Part shown: positions 1 through 6,838 of the stretch, piece by piece
How the letters are laid out: every line of letters begins with the position of its first letter
Numbering within the stretch: position 1 is the first letter of the stretch
Assembly (NCBI GenBank): GCA_002496385.1
Contig: DAJR01000036.1
Location: 77,708 to 90,690 of the forward strand
DNA length: 12,983 nt
Source: Methanomassiliicoccales archaeon UBA147
GTDB taxonomy: Archaea > Thermoplasmatota > Thermoplasmata > SG8-5
Reading direction: 5' to 3'
Translations under genes and position numbers: made by a program
The notes under the pieces: generated by a model
Told to the model about the DNA's origin: nothing
Seen by the model: only the letters and a program-made list of their open reading frames with translations
Database searches by the model: none

Positions 1-43
1 CAAAGAAAATCGAAGCCTTCCAGCTTCGATAAATCAGGCATGC
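1..43. repeat. 43-bp hairpin-containing repeat, left copy
   Basis: This segment matches positions 12897-12939 in the same orientation with a single mismatch (t at 30 against g in the other copy). It contains an inverted repeat with arms atcgaagc (9-16) and gcttcgat (23-30) around a six-base loop. The mismatch removes the outermost base pair in the right copy, so the rest of the stem is kept. It starts at the first base of the window, so its true left edge is unknown. It is probably one member of a dispersed intergenic repeat family; no coding sequence covers it. Confidence 0.8.
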
Positions 44-280
44 AACAGCTCTGTGGTAAACATACAGCCCCGAATCCACTGGCATTGATGCAAACCAAAA
101 ACGCCAGCCACTTTAGGGGCTGGTAGTTTACATTGTAGATTTTCGATTTTAGATTGTTGTTCACGGCATGATAGGTTATCAATTCTTTTTAGGTAACTGG
201 GGCTAGGGTCTTTGCTCACAAAATGGGATTAAGGGTCTAGGGTCTTACAGCCTGGCTGTCGACAACAGCCAGTCCGTCCG

Positions 281-315
281 TAAATCTAAAATCTACAATC
301 CCTAAATCTAAAATC
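281..315. repeat. A/T-rich direct repeat with inverted partners
   Basis: The 13-mer taaatctaaaatc occurs at 281-293 and again at 303-315, exactly 22 bases apart. Inverted versions lie upstream: cgattttagatt at 144-155 is the exact reverse complement of 305-316, and 132-143 is the reverse complement of 288-299. The arrangement could form alternative cruciform or stem structures, or could be multiple sites for a DNA-binding protein ahead of gcvH. Function is unknown. Confidence 0.6.
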
Positions 316-360
316 GTTATTGTACTTCATTTCACAGAACACTTATCCGAAACCAACAAA

Positions 361-398
361 TTAATATCAATATCGCATTGCGGGAACAGAAGGTCGAG
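361..398 (+). promoter_or_regulatory. Likely gcvH promoter and RBS
   Basis: An A/T-rich TATA-like stretch, ttaatatcaatat (361-373), lies about 30-40 bases ahead of the gcvH start. A weak purine-rich ribosome binding site (aggtcgag, 391-398) sits just before the ATG at 402. Archaeal TATA boxes normally lie about 25 bases before the transcription start, which would give a very short leader here. The call rests on position and composition only. Confidence 0.4.
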
Positions 399-401
399 AC
401 C

Positions 402-779
402 ATGAGCAACGTTCCGGACAATCTGAAATACACCAAGAAGCACGAATGGGCCAGGATAGAGGGCAACCGCGTCACCGTCGGCATAACAGACCACGCGCAG
501 GAAGAGCTTACCGACATCGTGTACATCGAGCTTCCCAAGGTGGGCCAGGAAGTCCAGGCCGGCGGCGAGATCGCGACCGTGGAGTCCGTCAAGAGCACCA
601 GCGATGTTTATTCTCCGGTGTCAGGAAAGGTAGTCGAAGTAAATTCAGGTCTTGAGAACTCTCCGGGCGACATAAATGCAGACCCCTACGGAAAGGGCTG
701 GCTGGCTGTCATCGAGGTCAAATCTGCGGACTCGCCCGACCTTGTCTCGCCGGCCGAGTACAAGGCGCTTCTGGGCTAA
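402..779 (+). CDS. gcvH: Glycine cleavage system H protein (lipoyl carrier)
   Basis: GcvH is the small lipoyl-carrier protein that shuttles the aminomethyl group between the P, T and L proteins of the glycine cleavage system in the cytoplasm. The 125-residue product has the usual family length. It shows the typical N-terminus (YTKKHEW, residues 10-16), the GITDHAQEELTDIVYIELP segment, and the lipoyl-attachment motif ETVESVKSTSDVYSPVSG-like around residues 58-75, with Lys64 as the expected lipoylated lysine. The ATG at 402 is preferred over an upstream TTG at 378 because it gives the normal family N-terminus and follows a purine-rich site. No gcvP, gcvT or lipoate ligase gene is nearby, so it is a stand-alone copy here. 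Its TAA stop overlaps the TAG of the convergent downstream gene. Such solo H proteins sometimes serve other lipoate roles, which cannot be judged from this window. Confidence 0.95.
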   Translation: MSNVPDNLKYTKKHEWARIEGNRVTVGITDHAQEELTDIVYIELPKVGQEVQAGGEIATVESVKSTSDVYSPVSGKVVEVNSGLENSPGDINADPYGKGWLAVIEVKSADSPDLVSPAEYKALLG

Positions 780-1708
780 CCCTCTGACTGTTTCAGTTTC
801 GCCAACATCTCCATAGCCCCGATGTCAATCTTCGAGAATGCGAACCATTTCTTGCCCAGGTCTTTGAGAGATGCTCCGAAATGATACACACACGCATTGT
901 CGATAATGATGAACCTGTCGTGGGCGTTCTTGAATACCCTGATATCTATTGGCGGGTATTGGCGATTGAATTTCTCCACATCTTGGAACAATGCCTCACT
1001 GATGTTTCTGGTCAGAAGCATAACGCCGACCCCTGGTTTCCTCTTGGTCAGGTGAGTTAGAACCGAATCATCCAGGTAGTTATCAATGATGATTATCGAC
1101 CTTTCCGCGTTTCTGAACAGGTCCGAGATGAATATGTGCGCGTCGAACACTTGGCCGTCGAAGAATATTCCCTGTTTTGGCTGAACCTCCCCGGTCTCCA
1201 TCGCGTTCAGCACACTTTCCATCCTCCTGTCGGTTTCCATCATCCTCAGTTCCAGATTGTCCACTCGCCGGAATATGTCCGAGTTGGATGTTATGAAGCG
1301 GCGCATGGCTACAAAGGCCCTGATTAATTTGACGCTGACATCAATTGCCGCATCGCTTTTCAATACCGCCGAAAGCATGGCCACGCCCTGTTCGGTGAAG
1401 GCGTACGGCCTGGTTCTTCTGCCGCCACGGCCTGCAGTGGGTAATTCAGAATTTAATCCGTTGTTTGACATCACAAATTGTGATTTCAAAAGACTGGCTT
1501 CGGATTCAGTCAGTTGGAAACAGAATTCATCAGGGAATCTCGTATTGTTTCTTTTCACAGCCTGGTTCAACACCCTAGTCTCCACGTTGTAAAGCGCTGC
1601 CAGGTCCCTGTCCAGCATCACCTGGGCGCCCCTGAAAGTGTATATTTTGTCCTGGATGTCTACTACCATTGCCAACTCACGGCCGTTTATCTCTGTTTTC
1701 TTGCTCAA
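776..1708 (-). CDS. ORF6N-domain DNA-binding protein with PLD-like C-terminal domain
   Basis: The N-terminal part (about residues 20-120) matches the ORF6N family of phage-type DNA-binding domains: IYTFRGAQVMLDRDLAALY, then the segment VKRNNTRFPDEFCFQLT. A helical linker follows, with an MRRFITSN segment and a likely coiled coil near residues 144-170. The C-terminal part has IIIIDNYLDD and HDRFIIID. The latter reads HxRx4D (His263, Arg265, Asp270), resembling one half of a phospholipase-D HKD site with Arg for Lys, followed by YHFGASLKDLGKKWFAFSKI. This two-domain form is known in archaea and bacteria, but its role is not settled; regulator or nuclease-like are both possible. The TTG at 1708 was chosen because GAGGTGA (minus strand, 1723-1717) sits about 8 bases upstream. 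Alternatives are a TTG at 1735 and an ATG at 1669. The gene is visibly more A/T-rich than the neighbouring metabolic genes, suggesting transfer. Confidence 0.8.
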   Translation of the reverse strand: MSKKTEINGRELAMVVDIQDKIYTFRGAQVMLDRDLAALYNVETRVLNQAVKRNNTRFPDEFCFQLTESEASLLKSQFVMSNNGLNSELPTAGRGGRRTRPYAFTEQGVAMLSAVLKSDAAIDVSVKLIRAFVAMRRFITSNSDIFRRVDNLELRMMETDRRMESVLNAMETGEVQPKQGIFFDGQVFDAHIFISDLFRNAERSIIIIDNYLDDSVLTHLTKRKPGVGVMLLTRNISEALFQDVEKFNRQYPPIDIRVFKNAHDRFIIIDNACVYHFGASLKDLGKKWFAFSKIDIGAMEMLAKLKQSEG

Positions 1709-1766
1709 TCGTTCACTCACCTCTAGTTTAATCAATATTTTTTCACACCTTCGTGATATAAATACC
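1709..1766 (-). promoter_or_regulatory. Promoter and RBS of the ORF6N gene
   Basis: On the minus strand a good archaeal TATA-like box (ggtatttatatcacg) covers 1766-1752. A start of transcription about 25 bases downstream would fall near 1730. That would leave a short leader carrying GAGGTGA at 1723-1717, correctly spaced before the TTG at 1708. This combination is the main reason for preferring that start codon. The box is close to symmetric and could also read rightward. Confidence 0.5.
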
Positions 1767-1811
1767 TGGGCCGGGGATGGGCGAAAGTGAATATTTTCGA
1801 TAATCTATTCG

Positions 1812-1880
1812 GTGGGCAATCCCACGAAAATTATAAATGCTGAAACCCCGCTGTCAACATTGGGATATGAATCCCGGTGA
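1812..1880 (+). promoter_or_regulatory. Promoter region of the metalloprotease-like gene
   Basis: A TATA-like run, aaaattataaa, lies at 1827-1837, about 45 bases before the ATG at 1883; transcription would begin near 1858. Directly upstream is a small inverted repeat, gtggg (1812-1816) and cccac (1821-1825), that could be an operator or simply chance. GGTGA (1876-1880) resembles a ribosome binding site but is close to the ATG, so a GTG at 1886 is a possible alternative start. Confidence 0.45.
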
Positions 1881-1882
1881 CG

Positions 1883-3415
1883 ATGGTGGAAGACGACGAG
1901 AACGCTCCGAGAGGCAGATTATTTATTTCAACAACAATGGTCATCATCCTCCTTCTGGGAAGTACGTGTTGGGCGGTCATGCCTGCAGCCGCTGCACCTT
2001 CCCACCTCGCCCCGGTTTCCGGGACCAGGGCCGCATATGAACTGAACATCGAGGTGGACTATTTCGAGGGGCTGCTGTGGCCGGAAGTCATCGATGCCTT
2101 CGCCTTCCTCGAATCGTACTTCGAGGCCCGCGGAATACCGGTTGAGGTGGATTTCAACAGCACGAATAACATCATACCTGGAAACCCCTACATTGACGAT
2201 AATGAATGGAGAACCCTGCATCGCCGATTCCATGACCGGCCTTCGACGCATATTCATTTTATCATAGCCAAGCAGGCAGGCGGAAATTACGGAGAAGCAA
2301 GTCCTGTATTGGGCGGGATAATCAACGTGGAATTGACCGAATATTTCAATGAGACCCGCCATGTTGTAATGCATGAAATCGGTCACTGCATCGGTATCGG
2401 CCTTCATGATGACAGCCAATACAATGAGACGTATGCCTCCCAGGGATTCATGTCACGGTCTTCCAGCATCCTTCAGGAATATCTTCCCGAGGATTGGGAC
2501 AGCGCGTTCGCCCCGGACGGCGCATTCGGCAACCAGACATGGAAAACCGCCAGGATGTGGAACAGATACTCAGTTTACGGCGAACTGTATGATGATACCG
2601 GAGATGTCACGGGAAGAATGGCTGGCGACACCTGGTCAAACATTTATCTAAAGGAAATCAACGGGCCGAATAACTATTCCGCGGACTTTCGTTATATCGA
2701 CAGGACATTCTCCTTCCAACCCGAGCCGGGAAATTACACCCTGGAAGCGGGCAGCGGGTACAGACTGACCCACCCGGTGTTCGTAAATGTCACCGAAAGG
2801 GCGGTCATCGACCTGGGCGATGTGACGGTAGTGCAATTGCCTGTTGTGCCGCCCGAACCGGTGGAGCCGCTCCAGGACAACCGGGCCATTTACATGCTGG
2901 CAGCAATATCTGTTGCTTGCATTCTGGTGCTGGCATTTGCCCTTTGGGCACGGAAGAACGACAGGGGGCGGGGGCTTGCCCACCATAAAGTATTGGCGGC
3001 GGTGGCAATCGCGGCGCTCCTCCTCGCGCCTCTGTTTGCGTACTGCTGGGGCCAGAACGACATGTACTCAGCCGTGACAGTGAACGAATTCTGGGACGAC
3101 ATGGTGGACAGGAACGACGATGGCGTGATAAACGGGTCTGATACCCCTATTGCCTGGCACTCATACGGGCTTGGCGACAAGGTGGTGATCAGGGACAGAA
3201 TCCACTCAGTGTGGTATGAGCCAAGCGAGAACAAGACTTATTTTGTTCTCCAGTATTTCAGCAAATACATTATGCTACCGCCGGTCAATGTTGTATTGGA
3301 TGGAAACCATACGGCGGCATACTCTGAAGGTGACATCATAATGGTAAAGAACCGTATGGTGGAATATAACGAGAACATCTACCCGGAGTTCAATGCCTGG
3401 ACAATCATTGACTAG
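1883..3415 (+). CDS. Secreted membrane-anchored metalloprotease-like multidomain protein
   Basis: The 510-residue product begins with a hydrophobic export signal (about residues 13-38, ending in an alanine-rich stretch). The first domain carries a zinc-protease motif: His164-Glu165-x-x-His168, then Gly171 and His175-Asp176, with a possible Met-turn at GFMSR (Met190). This resembles metzincins, but the third His is one residue later than in the classic HExxHxxGxxH. Residues about 220-315 form a beta-rich carboxypeptidase-regulatory-like domain (EPGNYTLEAGSGY). Two membrane helices follow (about 336-357 and 370-390) with a basic loop between them, so both large parts would face outward. The C-terminal part starts with a dockerin-like calcium loop (Asp409, Asn411, Asp413, Asn417, Asp420) and continues as a GDKVVIRD...GDIIMV beta domain, possibly OB-like. 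Many N-x-S/T sequons fit a secreted glycoprotein. A role in extracellular protein breakdown is inferred. ATG 1883 was chosen over GTG 1877. The stop lies nine bases before the convergent iorB stop. Confidence 0.75.
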   Translation: MVEDDENAPRGRLFISTTMVIILLLGSTCWAVMPAAAAPSHLAPVSGTRAAYELNIEVDYFEGLLWPEVIDAFAFLESYFEARGIPVEVDFNSTNNIIPGNPYIDDNEWRTLHRRFHDRPSTHIHFIIAKQAGGNYGEASPVLGGIINVELTEYFNETRHVVMHEIGHCIGIGLHDDSQYNETYASQGFMSRSSSILQEYLPEDWDSAFAPDGAFGNQTWKTARMWNRYSVYGELYDDTGDVTGRMAGDTWSNIYLKEINGPNNYSADFRYIDRTFSFQPEPGNYTLEAGSGYRLTHPVFVNVTERAVIDLGDVTVVQLPVVPPEPVEPLQDNRAIYMLAAISVACILVLAFALWARKNDRGRGLAHHKVLAAVAIAALLLAPLFAYCWGQNDMYSAVTVNEFWDDMVDRNDDGVINGSDTPIAWHSYGLGDKVVIRDRIHSVWYEPSENKTYFVLQYFSKYIMLPPVNVVLDGNHTAAYSEGDIIMVKNRMVEYNENIYPEFNAWTIID

Positions 3416-3424
3416 CTGCGGATA

Positions 3425-4012
3425 CTAATGGTGCCTCGCGAACTCCAGCCCAAGCTCGAACGCCTTCAGGTTCATCTCCACGGTCTTCGGGGGCACAGAA
3501 TTCTTCAGCGCATCGACAAGCTTTTCTTTCGAGACCGGGCACTCCGGTGTCCCGGCCAGCGCGCCCAGCAGAACTGAGTTGGCTGTGACATAGGAGCCGG
3601 CCTGCATTGCCAGGGCATCCGCGTCCACCGCGGTGAGCTTCGGCGTGACTGTCTTTATCTCGGCGAACATGGCCTTGATGTCGGGGTACTTCTGCTTGCC
3701 GATTGACACGACGACCGGCACGACCGGGGAAGTGCTCGTCACGAACCTTGTCCCCGCATTGGCCTTTGGCAGGGCGCGGTACGCCTCCATCGGCTCGAAC
3801 GCGAATATTATGTCCGCTTCGGCATCGCCGACAAGCGAGCTCTCGATGCACCCGACGCAGATATTGCACATGACCACGCCGCCTCTCTGGGCCATCCCGT
3901 GGACCTCGCTCATGACGGCGTTCTTGCCCTCGGCAAGCGCGGCCTCGGAAAGCACCTTCGAGGCGAACAGGACTCCCTGGCCGCCCACACCGACCACGAC
4001 TATGCGGGTCAT
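3425..4012 (-). CDS. iorB: Indolepyruvate:ferredoxin oxidoreductase, beta subunit
   Basis: IorB is the gamma-domain-like small subunit of the enzyme that oxidatively decarboxylates indolepyruvate and other aryl-pyruvates to aryl-acetyl-CoA while reducing ferredoxin. The 195-residue product has the family length, the N-terminal GVGGQGVLFASKVLSEAA signature (about residues 8-25), and the SEVHGMAQRGG motif that marks this subunit. It ends with the usual helical tail (MNLKAFELG). The ATG at 4012 was chosen instead of a longer frame from 4054 because it gives the standard N-terminus, follows a GGAGG-like site, and overlaps the iorA stop by four bases, as is typical of coupled translation. It is the last gene of the leftward operon and runs convergently into the metalloprotease gene with nine bases between stops. 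Confidence 0.93.
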   Translation of the reverse strand: MTRIVVVGVGGQGVLFASKVLSEAALAEGKNAVMSEVHGMAQRGGVVMCNICVGCIESSLVGDAEADIIFAFEPMEAYRALPKANAGTRFVTSTSPVVPVVVSIGKQKYPDIKAMFAEIKTVTPKLTAVDADALAMQAGSYVTANSVLLGALAGTPECPVSKEKLVDALKNSVPPKTVEMNLKAFELGLEFARHH

Positions 4013-5877
4013 TTCCTCGCCTCCGTGTTCTCGTGGATGGCACCGAATGGGCATACCTTAGCGCAAATGCCGCAGCCGTTGCAGATGCCCTCATTGATGT
4101 GCACCGTGCCGTCCTCGGCCAGGTAAATCGCGGGACAGCCCCAGGTCTTTATGCAGACCTGGCATTTCTTGCATTCCTCCTGATTTATCTGCCATGTGAG
4201 GAATGTCCCGGCCTTCTTCCTGGCCCTGGCCTCGAGAAGCACGCACTCCCTCTTGGCCACTATCACTGCCAGCTTGTCGTGGGCCAGCGCATCCTCGTAG
4301 GCTTTCTGCATGGCCTTTATGTCGCTGGTGTCAACGGTCCGGACGAAATCCACGCCGCAGCCTTTCACGACCTCTTCGATTGAAATCATAGGCGCGGGGT
4401 TTCCCCGGCCGTCAACACCCATCCCGGGATTCGGCTGGTGTCCCGTCATGGCCGTGGTCCTGTTGTCAAGGATGGTGTACACGAACCTGTGCCTGTTGTA
4501 CACGGCATTCACAACGCCGGGTATTCCGGAATGGAAGAATGTCGAGTCCCCCAGGAACGCGAGCACAGGCTGGTCTGTCGCTTTCGAGAATCCCCCTGCC
4601 GCATCAACGCTGGAGCCCATGCACAGCAGAAAGTCGGCTGTGTTCAGCGGATCCTGTATCCCCAGGGTGTAGCAGCCGATATCAGACGAAAATATTGCAT
4701 CCTTGAAATTCTGTTTCAGTGCCTTCTTGGCCGCATAATATGTTGATCTGTGGGGGCAACCGGGGCAGAGGGACGGGGGCCTGGGTGGCAGCTGCATCTC
4801 GGGCTTATGCACGCTCTCAGGCATCAGGCTCTTCCCTGTAATTTTGGAGAAAGCCGCCTTCATGACATCCGGACTGTATTCGCCCATCACCGAGAAATGG
4901 CCTGAACGCTTGCCGTAAACCATCACACCCGGCTTCGCCTCCTTGGCCAGCGCCAGGACCTCGTTTTCCAGCAGCGGTTCGCCTTCCTCGGCGATTACCA
5001 GCTTGTCAGAGGATTTGATGAAATTCACTATCATCTTCTCGGGCAACGGCCAGGTCATCCCGAGTTTCAGTATCTTGCCCTTTATCCCGGCCGATGCCAT
5101 TGTGTCGACCACATAGTTGTATGCGACGCCCGAGGTTATGATGCCGTACTCTGAACCCCCCATGTCGACGACCCTGTTGAATTCAGATTTCTCCGAGATC
5201 TCCAGGGCTTTGGCCATGCGCTCAAGGAGCAGCGCATGGTCAATTCTGGCATGCGCCGGGATGGTCACGAACTTCTTCGGGTCCTTGTCGAAATGCCCCT
5301 TTCCGCGCTGCGGTCCCAATTCTCCAGTTTCCACCGCGCCCCTCACATGGTTCAGGCGGGTGGTGGTGCGCAGGAGAACCGGGTGGCCCAGATCCTCCGA
5401 GAGCCCGAAGGCTGCGAAAGTCATGTCCTTGGCCTCCTGGGCGTTTGCAGGCTCCAACATGGGGACCTTGGCAATCCTCGCGTAATATCTATTGTCCTGT
5501 TCGTTCTGGCTAGAATGGCAGCCCGGGTCATCCGCCGTTATGATGAGAAATCCCCCGCGCACGCCCGTGTACGCGATGGTCATGAACGGGTCTGCCGCCA
5601 CGTTCAGGCCGACATGTTTCATGAAGGTCATGGCCCTGAGCCCGCAGGCCGAAGCCGCGGCCGCCACTTCCGTCGCGACCTTCTCATTGACCGAGAACTC
5701 GAAATAGACCTTTGCCTCTTTCCCGATCTCGTAGAAGGTGTTGCCTATCTCGGAGGAAGGGGTGCCAGGATATGTCGCGGCGAAATCAAGGCCGGCCTCG
5801 AGCGAACCGCGGACTATGGCCTCGTTGCCCAGCAGGAATAGTTTCTTGCCCTTCTCCCTGTCCAGGAGCCGGCTCAT
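4009..5877 (-). CDS. iorA: Indolepyruvate:ferredoxin oxidoreductase, alpha subunit
   Basis: This is the large thiamine-diphosphate and iron-sulfur subunit that works with IorB on aryl-pyruvates from aromatic amino acid breakdown. The 622-residue product has the expected length and domain order. The pyrimidine-binding alpha-type domain starts with FAATYPGTPSSEI (residues 32-44). The beta-type thiamine domain has CPGCPHR (371-377), GDS (443-445) and LDNRTTAMTG (470-479). A C-terminal ferredoxin domain has two four-cysteine sets: Cys569, 572, 575, 581 and Cys599, 602, 605, 609. The first set has four residues before its last cysteine (TWGCP-type spacing), as is usual for IorA. All key residues are present. 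It overlaps porB upstream and iorB downstream by four bases each, so it is translated as part of the same operon. Actual substrate preference among aryl-pyruvates cannot be read from sequence. Confidence 0.95.
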   Translation of the reverse strand: MSRLLDREKGKKLFLLGNEAIVRGSLEAGLDFAATYPGTPSSEIGNTFYEIGKEAKVYFEFSVNEKVATEVAAAASACGLRAMTFMKHVGLNVAADPFMTIAYTGVRGGFLIITADDPGCHSSQNEQDNRYYARIAKVPMLEPANAQEAKDMTFAAFGLSEDLGHPVLLRTTTRLNHVRGAVETGELGPQRGKGHFDKDPKKFVTIPAHARIDHALLLERMAKALEISEKSEFNRVVDMGGSEYGIITSGVAYNYVVDTMASAGIKGKILKLGMTWPLPEKMIVNFIKSSDKLVIAEEGEPLLENEVLALAKEAKPGVMVYGKRSGHFSVMGEYSPDVMKAAFSKITGKSLMPESVHKPEMQLPPRPPSLCPGCPHRSTYYAAKKALKQNFKDAIFSSDIGCYTLGIQDPLNTADFLLCMGSSVDAAGGFSKATDQPVLAFLGDSTFFHSGIPGVVNAVYNRHRFVYTILDNRTTAMTGHQPNPGMGVDGRGNPAPMISIEEVVKGCGVDFVRTVDTSDIKAMQKAYEDALAHDKLAVIVAKRECVLLEARARKKAGTFLTWQINQEECKKCQVCIKTWGCPAIYLAEDGTVHINEGICNGCGICAKVCPFGAIHENTEARK

Positions 5878-6782
5878 TCCTCAACCAACCCCTTGGTGAA
5901 TTCCTCCAGCTTGAGCAGCCGCTTCCACTCCCACGAGACGACCTTCTGGACCGCCTCGATCTCCTCCTGCGGCAGGTGCCTGAACCTGCCCTGGATGGCC
6001 ATGTAGTCCTTTATCGGTTTGAGCTCCGACGGTTTCCTGGTGATGGTGTAAACGCCGTTCTCGACCTCATAGAGCGGGTAGGCCGCGGTCGATACCGCTA
6101 GCCTGCAGACCTCTATCGTGTTCTCGGGCTGCATTCGCCAGCCGGTCGGGCACGGAGCATATATCTGTATGAATTTCGGCCCCCTGATGGACTGGGCTTT
6201 GCGAAGCTTCTTTATCATGTCCTCGGGGAACCCGACGCTGCATGTCGCGGCATACGGAATCTTGTGCGCCACCATGATTTCCATCATGTTCTTCTTGGGC
6301 TGCTTCTTCCAGTCCTTCGTCGTGCCCACCGGTGTCGTGGTGGTCCACGCGCCCACCGGCGTCGAGGAGCTTCTCTGGATGCCCGTGTTCATGTAGGCCT
6401 CGTTGTCATACATGATGTAAATCACATCCGTGCCTCTTTCCACCATGCCGGACAAAGCCTGGATTCCGATGTCCGCCGTGCCGCCATCGCCGGCGAATCC
6501 CACCACGGTGACATCGGAAATTCCTTTCGCCTCCAGCGCGGCCTTGATGCCCGAAATTGACGCGCCCGTGACCTCGAAGGCCGTGTTGATTAAAGGCACT
6601 TCCAGGCACTTCAGCGGAAACGGCCCGGGCATCACAGCCCAGCAGCAGGCCGGAATGCTGACGATTGTCTTGGGGCCAAGCGCCTTCAGCGTATATCGCA
6701 TCGCGTGGCAAGCTCCGCACCCAAGGCAGCCCACGTGACCCGGGTTCATGTATTCCTCGGTCGGTATTGTGAACTTTGCCAT
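5874..6782 (-). CDS. porB: Pyruvate (2-oxoacid):ferredoxin oxidoreductase, beta subunit
   Basis: PorB carries thiamine diphosphate and the proximal [4Fe-4S] cluster of the four-subunit 2-oxoacid:ferredoxin oxidoreductase, which makes acyl-CoA, CO2 and reduced ferredoxin. The 302-residue product shows the cluster ligands Cys19, Cys22, Cys47 and probably Cys211. The 25-residue spacing from Cys22 to Cys47 matches the pyruvate enzyme. The thiamine-binding stretch runs from GFAGDGGTADIG (about 95-106) to YDNEAYMNTGIQRSSSTP (125-142). The WTTTTP segment looks like the pyruvate type, but 2-oxoisovalerate enzymes are very similar. The ATG at 6782 follows a strong aggaggcgg site. Its stop overlaps the iorA start by four bases. 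A 56-base gap with a small hairpin separates it from porA; this is the only real gap in the operon. Confidence 0.93.
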   Translation of the reverse strand: MAKFTIPTEEYMNPGHVGCLGCGACHAMRYTLKALGPKTIVSIPACCWAVMPGPFPLKCLEVPLINTAFEVTGASISGIKAALEAKGISDVTVVGFAGDGGTADIGIQALSGMVERGTDVIYIMYDNEAYMNTGIQRSSSTPVGAWTTTTPVGTTKDWKKQPKKNMMEIMVAHKIPYAATCSVGFPEDMIKKLRKAQSIRGPKFIQIYAPCPTGWRMQPENTIEVCRLAVSTAAYPLYEVENGVYTITRKPSELKPIKDYMAIQGRFRHLPQEEIEAVQKVVSWEWKRLLKLEEFTKGLVEE

Positions 6783-6792
6783 CTTACCGCCT

Positions 6793-6808
6793 CCTGCTCC
6801 GCAGCAGG
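6793..6808 (-). other. Small hairpin in the porA-porB gap
   Basis: Arms cctgct (6793-6798) and agcagg (6803-6808) flank a four-base loop in the only sizeable gap of the six-gene operon. On the coding strand it lies just before, and partly overlaps, the purine-rich porB ribosome binding site. It could modulate porB translation or mark an RNA processing point. No T-run follows it, so it does not look like a terminator. Confidence 0.35.
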
Positions 6809-6838
6809 CTAAGTCTGAAAAAGCTTCGCATTTTCATC

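Larger units (their letters stand above)
1..401. other. Non-coding repeat-rich region upstream of gcvH
   Basis: No convincing gene is seen in this stretch; the minus-strand frame at 34-219 has no recognisable features. It is dense in short repeats. Small hairpins have arms at 104-109/118-123 and at 252-259/265-272 (ctggctgt/acagccag). A 12-base inverted pair, attgtagatttt (132-143) and aaaatctacaat (288-299), could bring the two ends of the region together. The 10-mer ctagggtctt occurs directly at 203-212 and 237-246. The last 40 bases carry the likely gcvH promoter. Confidence 0.6.

Noticed and set aside
34..219. Minus-strand open frame of 61 codons in the left non-coding region
   Set aside because: It overlaps the repeat-rich stretch, has no recognisable domain or hydrophobic pattern and no clear ribosome binding site; it reads as a chance frame.
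5236..5841. Plus-strand open frame of 201 codons opposite iorA
   Set aside because: It lies entirely antisense to a well-conserved enzyme gene with intact motifs; long antisense frames are expected in G/C-rich genes.
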